Of a stretch of DNA of 6,866 nucleotides, positions 1 through 6,866 are shown in pieces. The first letter of the stretch is position 1, and the number at the start of each line of letters is the position of its first letter. The DNA is from Maribacter sp. GTDB lineage: Bacteria > Bacteroidota > Bacteroidia > Flavobacteriales > Flavobacteriaceae. Position numbers and translations under genes: made by a program. The notes below the pieces were generated by a model that saw only the letters and a list, made by a program, of their open reading frames with translations, ran no database searches and was not told the DNA's origin. The stretch lies in NCBI GenBank assembly GCA_003232155.1, contig QILY01000050.1, positions 1-6,866 on the forward strand. The letters are read 5' to 3'.

Positions 1-872
1 TTTTTCTTGAAGCGCTTCAGAATGAAACGACCAAAAACGTACTTTATATTGGTGCGCGCAATATGACTCAATCTGATGTGCCTGGCAAAAGTAGTTTTGG
101 TAACAAATTTTCAAACTTTTGGTTTTGGTTTGAAACGGGCATTAAACTTCAAGACACCCAATGTGGATACAGATTATACCCTCTAAAGGAAATTGAGAAA
201 TTAAAGCTGTTTACACCAAAATTTGAGTTTGAAATAGAGGTCATTGTAAAAGCTGCTTGGAACGGTACGTTGGTCAAAAACCTGCCAGTAAAGATTGTCT
301 ATGACGAAGAAGAACGCATATCACATTTCAGAACAGTATCTGATTTTGCTAGAATAAGCGTATTAAATACATGGTTTGTTCTGGTTGCACTTTTCTATAT
401 AAAACCACGCGACCTGTACCGAAAATATCGAAAAAAAGGATTTCGAAGATTCGTAAAAGAAGACCTTTTGCACAGTAGTGATTCTCCTAGAAAAAAGGGG
501 TTTTCCATTGCTTTGGGTATATTTATTGGTCTTTGTCCATTATGGGGTTTTCATACTTTAATTGTATTGTTTTTGGCAGTAATACTACGGTTAAATGGTG
601 CCATTGCCTTTGCCTTTTCAAATATTAGCTTGGCACCCTTTATTCCGTTCGTATTATATGCGAGCCTTATAGCAGGGGCATTTATTACCGGAGAAGAGCT
701 TCATTTTACTTTTGATGATATGGTGGTTAACCTCGGGTTTTTCACCCATCTGAAAACCTATATTATTGGTAGTATTACCCTTTCGATTCTAGGGGCCATA
801 ATTTTTGGATTTTCAGGATATCTTATTCTCAAGCTTTTCGATAGAAAAAAAATAGCCATAAACAATGGGTGA
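1..872 (+). CDS. Family 2 glycosyltransferase (C-terminal part) fused to DUF2062 membrane domain; 5' partial
   Basis: Role: probably transfers a sugar from an activated donor to a lipid-type acceptor at the inner face of the cytoplasmic membrane; donor and acceptor are unknown. The frame is open from base 3, giving 289 visible residues. The ATG at base 63 is internal, because typical GT2 sequence (LYIGARNM) runs through it. The true start and the nucleotide-binding half, with its DxD motif, lie left of the window. Visible residues 51-57 are DTQCGYR, followed by a FEFEIEV segment and an ERISHFR motif, as in the polyprenyl-phosphate sugar transferase-like branch of GT2. A hydrophobic stretch lies near residues 122-133. 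From about residue 159 (base 477) a DUF2062 domain follows, with an SPRKKGFSIALG opening, a GLCPLWG turn and about three membrane segments. It overlaps the next gene by 8 bp. The GT2 and DUF2062 calls are firm; the substrate is not determinable. Confidence 0.9.
   Translation, partial: FLEALQNETTKNVLYIGARNMTQSDVPGKSSFGNKFSNFWFWFETGIKLQDTQCGYRLYPLKEIEKLKLFTPKFEFEIEVIVKAAWNGTLVKNLPVKIVYDEEERISHFRTVSDFARISVLNTWFVLVALFYIKPRDLYRKYRKKGFRRFVKEDLLHSSDSPRKKGFSIALGIFIGLCPLWGFHTLIVLFLAVILRLNGAIAFAFSNISLAPFIPFVLYASLIAGAFITGEELHFTFDDMVVNLGFFTHLKTYIIGSITLSILGAIIFGFSGYLILKLFDRKKIAINNG
865..872 (+). other. 8-bp gene overlap between glycosyltransferase and exporter
   Basis: The exporter's ATG (865-867) lies before the glycosyltransferase stop TGA (870-872), in another frame. 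The region upstream is A-rich with no GGAGG-like sequence, so initiation probably depends on upstream A-rich mRNA and on ribosomes finishing the glycosyltransferase. This supports a single transcript and coupled expression of the two proteins. Confidence 0.75.
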
Positions 873-3800
873 TTTCTTTTATAAGACATATCTATCCATT
901 CAAAAAAAGAAATGGATAAGCTTGGTTGCGTTATTACTGTTTGTAGTAACCCTAGGCGGAATAGCCTCACGGATACAATTTGATGATGATATTACAGCAC
1001 TCATTCCTGCCAATGAAGAGTCCATAAAAATTCAAAAAGCCTTAAAATCAATCGCTTTTACCGATAAGATTATTGTTAATATTCAACGAAGTGAAGAAGG
1101 TTCAATTGATGATCTTACCCAATATGCCTCAAATTTCGTAGACAGTATTCAAAAAAATAGTGCTCACTATATCAAAAATATTCAGGGGAAACTAAATGAT
1201 GAAGATTTGCCAAATACTTTGAATTTGGTATATGGGAATTTACCGCTCTTTTTAGAAAATACTGATTATGAAATCATTGCCCATAAATTAAGAAAAGACA
1301 GTATTACCAGACAAAGCGAGCAAAACTACCGTACCCTTATTTCACCATCGGGTATTTTGGCAAAAAAGACAATTCTCAAAGATCCATTAGGTTTATCATT
1401 TATTGCCCTTAAAAAATTACGGCAACTGGGCGTTGGTGACGATTTTAAACTCAAAAACGGATTCCTTCTTGACAAAAAAGAGGAAAATATCCTATTATTT
1501 CTGACACCAACTTTTGGTTCAAGTGATGCCGATAAAAATACAGCCCTTGCCGCTGACCTATACAAACTACAGGAAGAATTAAATACAGTATATAACGAAA
1601 AAATCAGAGGGGAATATTATGGGACAATTCTAGTAGCAGCTGCCAATGCTGCGCAGATAAAACATGATATTCAATATACGGTAGGCATAGCCATGTCTCT
1701 TTTACTTATCATTTTTGTGCTTTTTTATCGAAAGCTGACCATACCTATAATTCTGTTTTTACCTACAATTTTTGGCGGCCTGCTATCTATCGCTTTACTC
1801 TTTGTTCTGCGCACTAAAATATCGGCCATTTCTTTAGGCATAGGTTCTGTTTTATTAGGTATAACACTCGACTATTCGTTACATATCTTAACCCATATTA
1901 GAAACGGAAACTCGTTAAAAAACCTCTACTCAGCAGTTGCCCCATCTATCTTAATGAGCAGTTTAACTACGGCATCGGCCTTTTTGTGCTTATTGTTTTT
2001 AGAATCACAGGCATTACAAGATTTGGGCATTTTCGCCGCAGCAAGTGTTCTAGGAGCTTCAGTTTTTGCATTACTTTTTATTCCACAAGTGTACCGGCAC
2101 AAGGTGAAAATCAAAAAGAACAAAACGGTGTTGGACCAAATCGCCGCTTATGAACTCCATCAAAACAAATGGAGTATTGCCGTTTTGGCCATCTTACTTA
2201 TAGTTAGCCTATTTACGTATCGTACTGTTATTTTCAATCAAGATATCACTAAACTGAACTACGAATCTGAAACTTTGATTGCCGCTAGAGATCGCTTGGA
2301 AAAGTTGACTGATATTGGTTCAAAATCCATCTATCTTTCAACCTATGATAAAAATCGAGAATTTGCTTTACAACGCAATGATGTGCTTTTCAATCAATTA
2401 AAATACTTAAAAGAAAATGGTAAAATTATAAGCTATAGCTCTATAAGCCCTATAGTACAATCTAATAAAAAGTATAGGGAAAAGCTGAAGAAATGGAATT
2501 CTTTTTGGGATGCGGATAAAATCCGAAACACTAAAAAAAACCTTATCGAAAGCGGAAATACATTAGGTTTTAAAGAGAATACATTTCAACAATTCTATAA
2601 TCTTCTTGAAGCTGATTTCAAACCTTTGGAGATTTCTGATTTAGCTGTTATTTCTTCTTTTGCCGTAGATGATTTTATTGTTGTTGATTCTGTTTCTACT
2701 ACAATTACTTCTTTGATAAAAGTAGATGATAAAAATTTCGAAAACGTCAAAGAGAGTTTTTCCAACTTGCCTCAAACCTTGCTCATTAACCGGCAACAAG
2801 TGAACGAATCATTTCTCGGAAATCTTAAAAATGATTTTAACAACCTTATCATTTACTCCCTTTTGGTTGTTCTTATCATCTTACTGGCATTTTATCGAAG
2901 TATTTCATTGACTCTCGTAACAAGCATTCCCATATTTTTAACTTGGCTATTGACCATAGGTTTAATGGGCTTATTAAAAATCGAATTCAATATTTTCAAC
3001 ATCATCATCTCAAGTTTCATTTTTGGTGTGGGTATTGATTATTGCATCTTTATTACCAATGGCCTATTAATTGAACATCGAACAGGAGAAAAAATTCTCG
3101 CAACCCACAGAACATCAATTATCCTTTCAGTAATTACTACTATTTTAGGCATAGGCGCACTGGTCTTTGCCAAACACCCGGTACTCTATACCATTTCAGT
3201 AGTTTCACTAATTGGAATTCTATCCGCAGTATTTGTGGCCTTCACTATTCAGCCTTTATTATTTCGATTATTTATTGGTAGTAACAAAAAAAGACCTATA
3301 CATTTTCGGTATTTTATTCATTCTTGCTTATCCTTTTTCTATTTTGGCGCAGGTGGTTTTATAGTATCTACCTATGCTTGGGTGCTTATGAAAATTACTC
3401 CTAAAAGTCATTTAAAACAAAATGTTACATTTCATAAAATGGTTTCAAACCTTATGAAATCTGTTTTATATACGAATCCGTTTTTATCCAAAGAAATTAG
3501 AAATCCGCATAACGAAACTTTTGAAAAACCTGCAATGATGATTGCCAACCATACTTCTTTTTTAGATATTCTGTGTATGGGTATGCAATATTCAAAAACT
3601 ATATTTTTGGTGGCCGATTGGGTGTACAACTCCCCTGTTTTTGGAAGTGCTGCAAAATTGGCCGGTGCCTACCCTGTTTCTGGTGGTATTGAAAACGGAG
3701 AAGAATATCTAAAACAAAAAGTAGAACAAGGCTTTTCGCTAATTGCTTTTCCTGAAGGAACACGATCTACAAGTAACAAAATAAAGCGTTTTCACAAAGG

Positions 3801-4548
3801 AGCTTTTTATCTGGCGGAAAAATTTCAATTAGATATTGTTCCCATACTCATTCATGGTAATTCAGAAATATTGCCCAAAGGAAGTTTTATTATCAGAGAT
3901 GGAAGCATTACTATAGATATCTTACCAAGAATTACTCCTGACAACCAAGATTACGGTACAACCTATACCGAACGCGCGAAAGGCATTGGAGCTTATTTCA
4001 GAATTGAATTCAGAAGGTTACGAAATCAAATTGAAGCTGGGCACTATTGGCAGAAAATCATTTTAGAAGAATATCGTTACAAAGGTGATGCTATTTACAA
4101 AGCGGTAAAAGAAGACTTAAATACCAATAAAAGTACGTATTTGACCATTATAAATTTGATAGGGCAAAAAGACAGGGTGCTACATCTTTCAAAAGATTAT
4201 GGGCAATTGGATATACTTCTTGCCTGTGATTTCATAGATCGAAAAATATACAGCTACCTTGATAATCCTGAAGCAAGAAACATCTTGAAAAATAGTTTCA
4301 GAACACAAAACTATAGTAAAATTCAAATTTTAAGTACAACTAATGAAGCGTTGGAACATAACGCAAACGTTCTTATTTTGAATCTTGACGCATTCGACCT
4401 AGAACAACTTGAACATAAAGTAAAAAATGAAATTACTATCTTGATACTTCTAAAATCCAGAAAAACAAATGCTTTACAATATGCTTTGAAAAAGGGTTTT
4501 AGTATACATGATCAAGGTGATAATTTTATAGCACTAAAACGAACTTAA
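865..4548 (+). CDS. RND/MMPL-family exporter fused to PlsC-type acyltransferase and a degenerate methyltransferase-like domain
   Basis: This 1227-residue inner-membrane protein probably acylates a lipid-like molecule and moves it towards the outer membrane. Half one: a membrane helix at 18-36, a periplasmic loop to about 270, and five helices at about 270-410. Half two repeats this: a helix at 435-453, a loop, and five helices at about 660-800. Both halves keep the Asp-Tyr pair expected for proton-driven RND/MMPL pumps (D336-Y337 in GITLDY, D725-Y726 in GVGIDY). An extra hydrophobic segment (about 818-845) leads into the acyltransferase domain (about 880-1080), with the HX4D catalytic motif H896/D901, FPEGTR at 962-967 and a VPI block near P993. 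The substrate-binding block at 934-941 is GAYPVSGG, without the usual arginine. Residues about 1085-1227 resemble a class I methyltransferase with the glycine motif lost. The ATG at 865 is chosen because the first helix follows directly; A-rich DNA, not a Shine-Dalgarno sequence, precedes it. The cargo is unknown; the domain order is well supported. Confidence 0.92.
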   Translation: MGDFFYKTYLSIQKKKWISLVALLLFVVTLGGIASRIQFDDDITALIPANEESIKIQKALKSIAFTDKIIVNIQRSEEGSIDDLTQYASNFVDSIQKNSAHYIKNIQGKLNDEDLPNTLNLVYGNLPLFLENTDYEIIAHKLRKDSITRQSEQNYRTLISPSGILAKKTILKDPLGLSFIALKKLRQLGVGDDFKLKNGFLLDKKEENILLFLTPTFGSSDADKNTALAADLYKLQEELNTVYNEKIRGEYYGTILVAAANAAQIKHDIQYTVGIAMSLLLIIFVLFYRKLTIPIILFLPTIFGGLLSIALLFVLRTKISAISLGIGSVLLGITLDYSLHILTHIRNGNSLKNLYSAVAPSILMSSLTTASAFLCLLFLESQALQDLGIFAAASVLGASVFALLFIPQVYRHKVKIKKNKTVLDQIAAYELHQNKWSIAVLAILLIVSLFTYRTVIFNQDITKLNYESETLIAARDRLEKLTDIGSKSIYLSTYDKNREFALQRNDVLFNQLKYLKENGKIISYSSISPIVQSNKKYREKLKKWNSFWDADKIRNTKKNLIESGNTLGFKENTFQQFYNLLEADFKPLEISDLAVISSFAVDDFIVVDSVSTTITSLIKVDDKNFENVKESFSNLPQTLLINRQQVNESFLGNLKNDFNNLIIYSLLVVLIILLAFYRSISLTLVTSIPIFLTWLLTIGLMGLLKIEFNIFNIIISSFIFGVGIDYCIFITNGLLIEHRTGEKILATHRTSIILSVITTILGIGALVFAKHPVLYTISVVSLIGILSAVFVAFTIQPLLFRLFIGSNKKRPIHFRYFIHSCLSFFYFGAGGFIVSTYAWVLMKITPKSHLKQNVTFHKMVSNLMKSVLYTNPFLSKEIRNPHNETFEKPAMMIANHTSFLDILCMGMQYSKTIFLVADWVYNSPVFGSAAKLAGAYPVSGGIENGEEYLKQKVEQGFSLIAFPEGTRSTSNKIKRFHKGAFYLAEKFQLDIVPILIHGNSEILPKGSFIIRDGSITIDILPRITPDNQDYGTTYTERAKGIGAYFRIEFRRLRNQIEAGHYWQKIILEEYRYKGDAIYKAVKEDLNTNKSTYLTIINLIGQKDRVLHLSKDYGQLDILLACDFIDRKIYSYLDNPEARNILKNSFRTQNYSKIQILSTTNEALEHNANVLILNLDAFDLEQLEHKVKNEITILILLKSRKTNALQYALKKGFSIHDQGDNFIALKRT

Positions 4549-4555
4549 GTCTAAG

Positions 4556-6106
4556 ATGAAAGCATACTACGACGTAGTAATCATTGGTAGTGGAATGGGC
4601 GGTCTTGTGGCTGCCAATATTATGGCACGAGAAGGAAAAAGTGTTTGCATTTTAGAAAAGAACAATCAATACGGCGGCAATTTACAAACCTTCGTTCGCG
4701 AACGCACTATTTTTGATACAGGGGTACATTATTTAGGCGGACTCTCAAAAGGTCAAAACCTATATCGCTATTTTGAATATTTAGGTATTCTTGACGGACT
4801 TCATTTTAAGAAATTGAACGATGATGGTTTTGACATTATAACTTTTGATAATGACGCAACGGAATATCCGCATGCGCAAGGGTATGATAACTTCGCAAAA
4901 AGTTTAATCGCTCAATTTCCTAAAGAAGAAAAAGCGATTCATTCCTATTGCAAAAAGTTGCGTGAAATTTGTGATAAATTCCCCCTATACAATCTAAAAA
5001 TGGGGAAACCCCATCAAAATGATCCTGATATTTTTCAGCAAACCGCTAAAGATTATATTGAATCGATTACAGAAAATAAAAAGCTACGTTCAGTATTGGC
5101 AGGTTCAAATCTGCTATATGCAGGTGATCCAGACAAAACACCCGTATATGTTCATGCGCTTTCATGCAACTCTTATATTGAAAGTGCCTATCGTTGCGCC
5201 AATGGTGGTAGTCAAATCACCAAATTACTTATCAGAAGACTTATTGAAAATGGCGGCGAAGCCTATAAACATCAAGAAGTAATTGATTTTGATTGTGTAG
5301 ATAAAAAAATTGCTTCCGTTACCACTAAAAACGGTGATGTAATTAAAGGCAATTTGTTCATATCGAACATTGAACCCAAAACTACTTTAAAAATGGTCGG
5401 TGAGGAACATTTTAGAAAATCTTACAATAGCCGCATTCAAGATTTAGAAAGTACCATATCTGCCTTTAGTATGCATATTGTACTGAAACCAGAGACTTTT
5501 CCCTATCTCAATAAAAATCATTATCATTTCAAAGACCCCGATCAAGTTTGGACAGGTCATAAGTACACTCAAAAAAGTTGGCCTGAAACCTATATGGTAT
5601 CAATGGGCACTCGTAAAAATCAAAACGAATGGGGTGACCAACTCACGGCAATTACCTACATGCGTTATGAAGAAGTAAAACCTTGGGAAGAAACTTTCAA
5701 TACCGTAGCCCATAAAAATGAACGCGGGCAAACCTATCAACAATTCAAAGAAGCAAAGACCGAGATATTTTTGAAAGAACTCGAAAAAAAATTTCCCAAT
5801 ATCCGTAAATGCATTCAGTCGGTATACACCTCAACACCTTTGTCTTATCGTGATTATATTGGGTGCAACCGAGGTTCAATGTACGGCTATATAAAAGATG
5901 TGAACCAACCCTTACGGTCTTTCATATCACCACGCACCAAGATTGAAAACCTATACTTTACTGGCCAAGGTTTAAATATGCACGGTATTCTAGGGGTAAC
6001 GGTTGGCGGGGTAGTTACTTGCTCTGAAATTTTAGGAGGGGAATATTTATTGGATAAAATTTTAGCTACTGAAACAATTAAGAACAAAAACATACATGTG
6101 TCATGA
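4556..6106 (+). CDS. FAD-dependent oxidoreductase of the phytoene desaturase (CrtI) / retinol saturase type
   Basis: Role: a flavoenzyme expected to desaturate, saturate or isomerise conjugated C=C bonds in a polyene or other hydrophobic substrate, acting in the cytosol or at the membrane surface. The 516 residues match the family's usual length of about 500. The N-terminus carries the dinucleotide-binding motif GSGMGG at 11-16 with acidic E34 ending the second strand, followed by YGGN at 39-42, as in CrtI-like enzymes. The C-terminal family signature is present: RDYIGCNRGSMYG at 432-444, then LYFTGQGLNMHG at 466-477 and a glycine-rich GVTVGGV segment that closes the FAD site. The ATG at 4556 places the Rossmann motif 10 residues in, as expected, and lies 7 bp after the exporter stop. 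No signal peptide or clear membrane helix is seen. Carotenoid desaturase and carotenoid isomerase are alternatives, but no carotenoid genes are nearby, and the exporter/acyltransferase neighbour favours a role in another lipid or polyene pathway. Confidence 0.88.
   Translation: MKAYYDVVIIGSGMGGLVAANIMAREGKSVCILEKNNQYGGNLQTFVRERTIFDTGVHYLGGLSKGQNLYRYFEYLGILDGLHFKKLNDDGFDIITFDNDATEYPHAQGYDNFAKSLIAQFPKEEKAIHSYCKKLREICDKFPLYNLKMGKPHQNDPDIFQQTAKDYIESITENKKLRSVLAGSNLLYAGDPDKTPVYVHALSCNSYIESAYRCANGGSQITKLLIRRLIENGGEAYKHQEVIDFDCVDKKIASVTTKNGDVIKGNLFISNIEPKTTLKMVGEEHFRKSYNSRIQDLESTISAFSMHIVLKPETFPYLNKNHYHFKDPDQVWTGHKYTQKSWPETYMVSMGTRKNQNEWGDQLTAITYMRYEEVKPWEETFNTVAHKNERGQTYQQFKEAKTEIFLKELEKKFPNIRKCIQSVYTSTPLSYRDYIGCNRGSMYGYIKDVNQPLRSFISPRTKIENLYFTGQGLNMHGILGVTVGGVVTCSEILGGEYLLDKILATETIKNKNIHVS
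6103..6106 (+). other. ATGA stop/start overlap between flavoenzyme and oxygenase
   Basis: The four bases ATGA hold both the oxygenase start (6103-6105) and the flavoenzyme stop TGA (6104-6106). No Shine-Dalgarno sequence is recognisable in the preceding 20 bases. This is the classic layout for translational coupling and suggests that the two oxidative enzymes are made together. Confidence 0.75.
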
Positions 6107-6866
6107 GTCAATTTAAAACCACTCCCGTGCCCCGTGTAAAAAATATCTCAAAAATTGATTTTATTCAGCAGTATTACAAACCACAAAAACCTGTGCTTAT
6201 TGAAGGTTTGACCAAAGAATGGCCGGCCTATGAAAAATGGAGGTTAGATTATATTCAAGAACGTGCTGGCGAACAAATAGTTCCATTATACGATAATGAA
6301 CCTGCCAAAGATAAGGAGAGTGTCTATGCCCCTAAAAAGGAAATGAAACTCTATGATTATATTGAAATTATAAAAACACAGCCTACTGATCTACGCATCT
6401 TTTTTTATGAGATGTCAAAAAAAATGCCAGAGCTACTAAAGGATTTTGAATACCCTGATATTGGACTAAAATTTTTCAAAAAACTACCTGCTTTGTTCTT
6501 TGGAGGAGGAAAATCAAAGGTATTTATGCACTACGATATAGATTTGCCCGACTGTATGCACTTTCATTTTGACGGTCATAAAAGTGTAATGCTTTTTTCA
6601 CCTGAACAAACGAAATATTTGTATCGGGTACCCTATTCCATTCATAATCTAGAATCTATTGATATGGATAATCCTGATTTTGAAAAATACCCTGCCTTAC
6701 AATATGCCGAAGGTATTCAAGCTGATATGAAACATGGTGATACACTCTTTATGCCCAGTGGTTATTGGCATTATATCAAATATTTAAATGGTGGTTTTTC
6801 AATGACTTTGCGTGCATTACCTAGAACGCCAAAACGATTTTTAAATATGCTTTCGAATGTGGTTGT
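6103..6866 (+). CDS. JmjC/cupin_8-like Fe(II)/2-oxoglutarate-dependent oxygenase; 3' partial
   Basis: Role: probably a 2-oxoglutarate-dependent hydroxylase; the substrate (a small molecule or a protein side chain) is unknown. Translation from the ATG at 6103 stays open to the right edge, giving 254 visible residues; relatives are usually somewhat longer, so only the C-terminal end appears to be missing. The N-terminal PVLIEGLTKEWPAYEKW segment (about residues 30-46) is the usual entry to cupin_8 proteins. The metal-binding set is intact: H143 and D145 (HYD) and H223 in PSGYWHYI. K160 in GHKSVMLFSP sits where the 2-oxoglutarate-binding lysine lies in human FIH, and the 80-residue gap between the two histidines equals that in FIH (H199 to H279). 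The start overlaps the stop of the flavoenzyme gene by 4 bp (ATGA), pointing to translational coupling. No signal peptide is visible, so the protein is presumably cytosolic. Family call firm; activity inferred from the residues. Confidence 0.87.
   Translation, partial: MSQFKTTPVPRVKNISKIDFIQQYYKPQKPVLIEGLTKEWPAYEKWRLDYIQERAGEQIVPLYDNEPAKDKESVYAPKKEMKLYDYIEIIKTQPTDLRIFFYEMSKKMPELLKDFEYPDIGLKFFKKLPALFFGGGKSKVFMHYDIDLPDCMHFHFDGHKSVMLFSPEQTKYLYRVPYSIHNLESIDMDNPDFEKYPALQYAEGIQADMKHGDTLFMPSGYWHYIKYLNGGFSMTLRALPRTPKRFLNMLSNVV

Noticed and set aside
63..65. ATG at 63 as the start of the glycosyltransferase
   Set aside because: The frame is open to the left edge and the upstream residues (LYIGARN) continue the GT2 fold, so the gene starts outside the window.
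758..970. Minus-strand open frame of 70 codons across the glycosyltransferase/exporter junction
   Set aside because: Lies antisense to two well-supported genes, and its translation shows no recognisable domain.
1326..1565. Minus-strand open frame of 79 codons
   Set aside because: Entirely antisense to the first periplasmic loop of the exporter; basic, low-complexity translation without family features.
1926..2123. Minus-strand open frame of 65 codons
   Set aside because: Antisense to exporter membrane helices; no motif or initiation signal.
3432..3629. Minus-strand open frame of 65 codons
   Set aside because: Antisense to the acyltransferase domain, including its conserved HX4D motif; the plus strand explains the conservation.
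4549..4555. A promoter or terminator between exporter and flavoenzyme
   Set aside because: Only 7 bp separate the genes; there is no room for a hairpin, and no flavobacterial -7 TAnnTTTG element is evident just upstream.
5019..5282. Plus-strand open frame of 87 codons inside the flavoenzyme gene
   Set aside because: Out-of-frame shadow of a gene whose signatures on both sides of this region are intact in the main frame.
5887..6111. Minus-strand open frame of 74 codons
   Set aside because: Antisense to the conserved FAD-closing segment of the flavoenzyme; no independent support.

Overview
The window is a compact, one-direction (+ strand) block of four genes with almost no non-coding DNA. The base composition is AT-rich. 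Start codons lack clear Shine-Dalgarno sequences and sit behind A-rich stretches, and the protein families and fusions are typical of Bacteroidota. A member of the Flavobacteriia, possibly a marine flavobacterium, is the best guess; this rests on style and protein character, not on a marker gene.

Layout: (1) bases 1-872, the 3' part of a family 2 glycosyltransferase joined to a C-terminal DUF2062 membrane domain, with its start outside the window; (2) 865-4548, a 1227-residue membrane protein in which a complete two-half RND/MMPL exporter is fused to a PlsC-type acyltransferase and then to a domain resembling a SAM methyltransferase with a broken cofactor motif; (3) 4556-6106, a 516-residue FAD-dependent oxidoreductase of the CrtI/retinol saturase type; (4) 6103-6866, a JmjC/cupin_8-like Fe(II)/2-oxoglutarate oxygenase, cut by the right edge. 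Genes 1/2 overlap by 8 bp, 2/3 are 7 bp apart and 3/4 overlap by 4 bp, so the set is almost certainly one transcript. No promoter, terminator, RNA gene, repeat, insertion sequence or CRISPR array was seen.

Working model (inference): a glycosyltransferase, an acyltransferase tied to an MMPL lipid exporter, and a polyene-type FAD desaturase/saturase together suggest synthesis and export to the outer membrane of an acylated hydrophobic molecule. From general knowledge of Bacteroidota, this combination fits the accessory part of a flexirubin/dialkylresorcinol or aryl-polyene pigment locus. The diagnostic genes of such a locus (ketosynthases, acyl carrier proteins, aromatic ammonia-lyase, DarA/DarB) are not in the window, so the pigment assignment stays provisional. 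The oxygenase is the least expected member and may modify the product or a protein partner.
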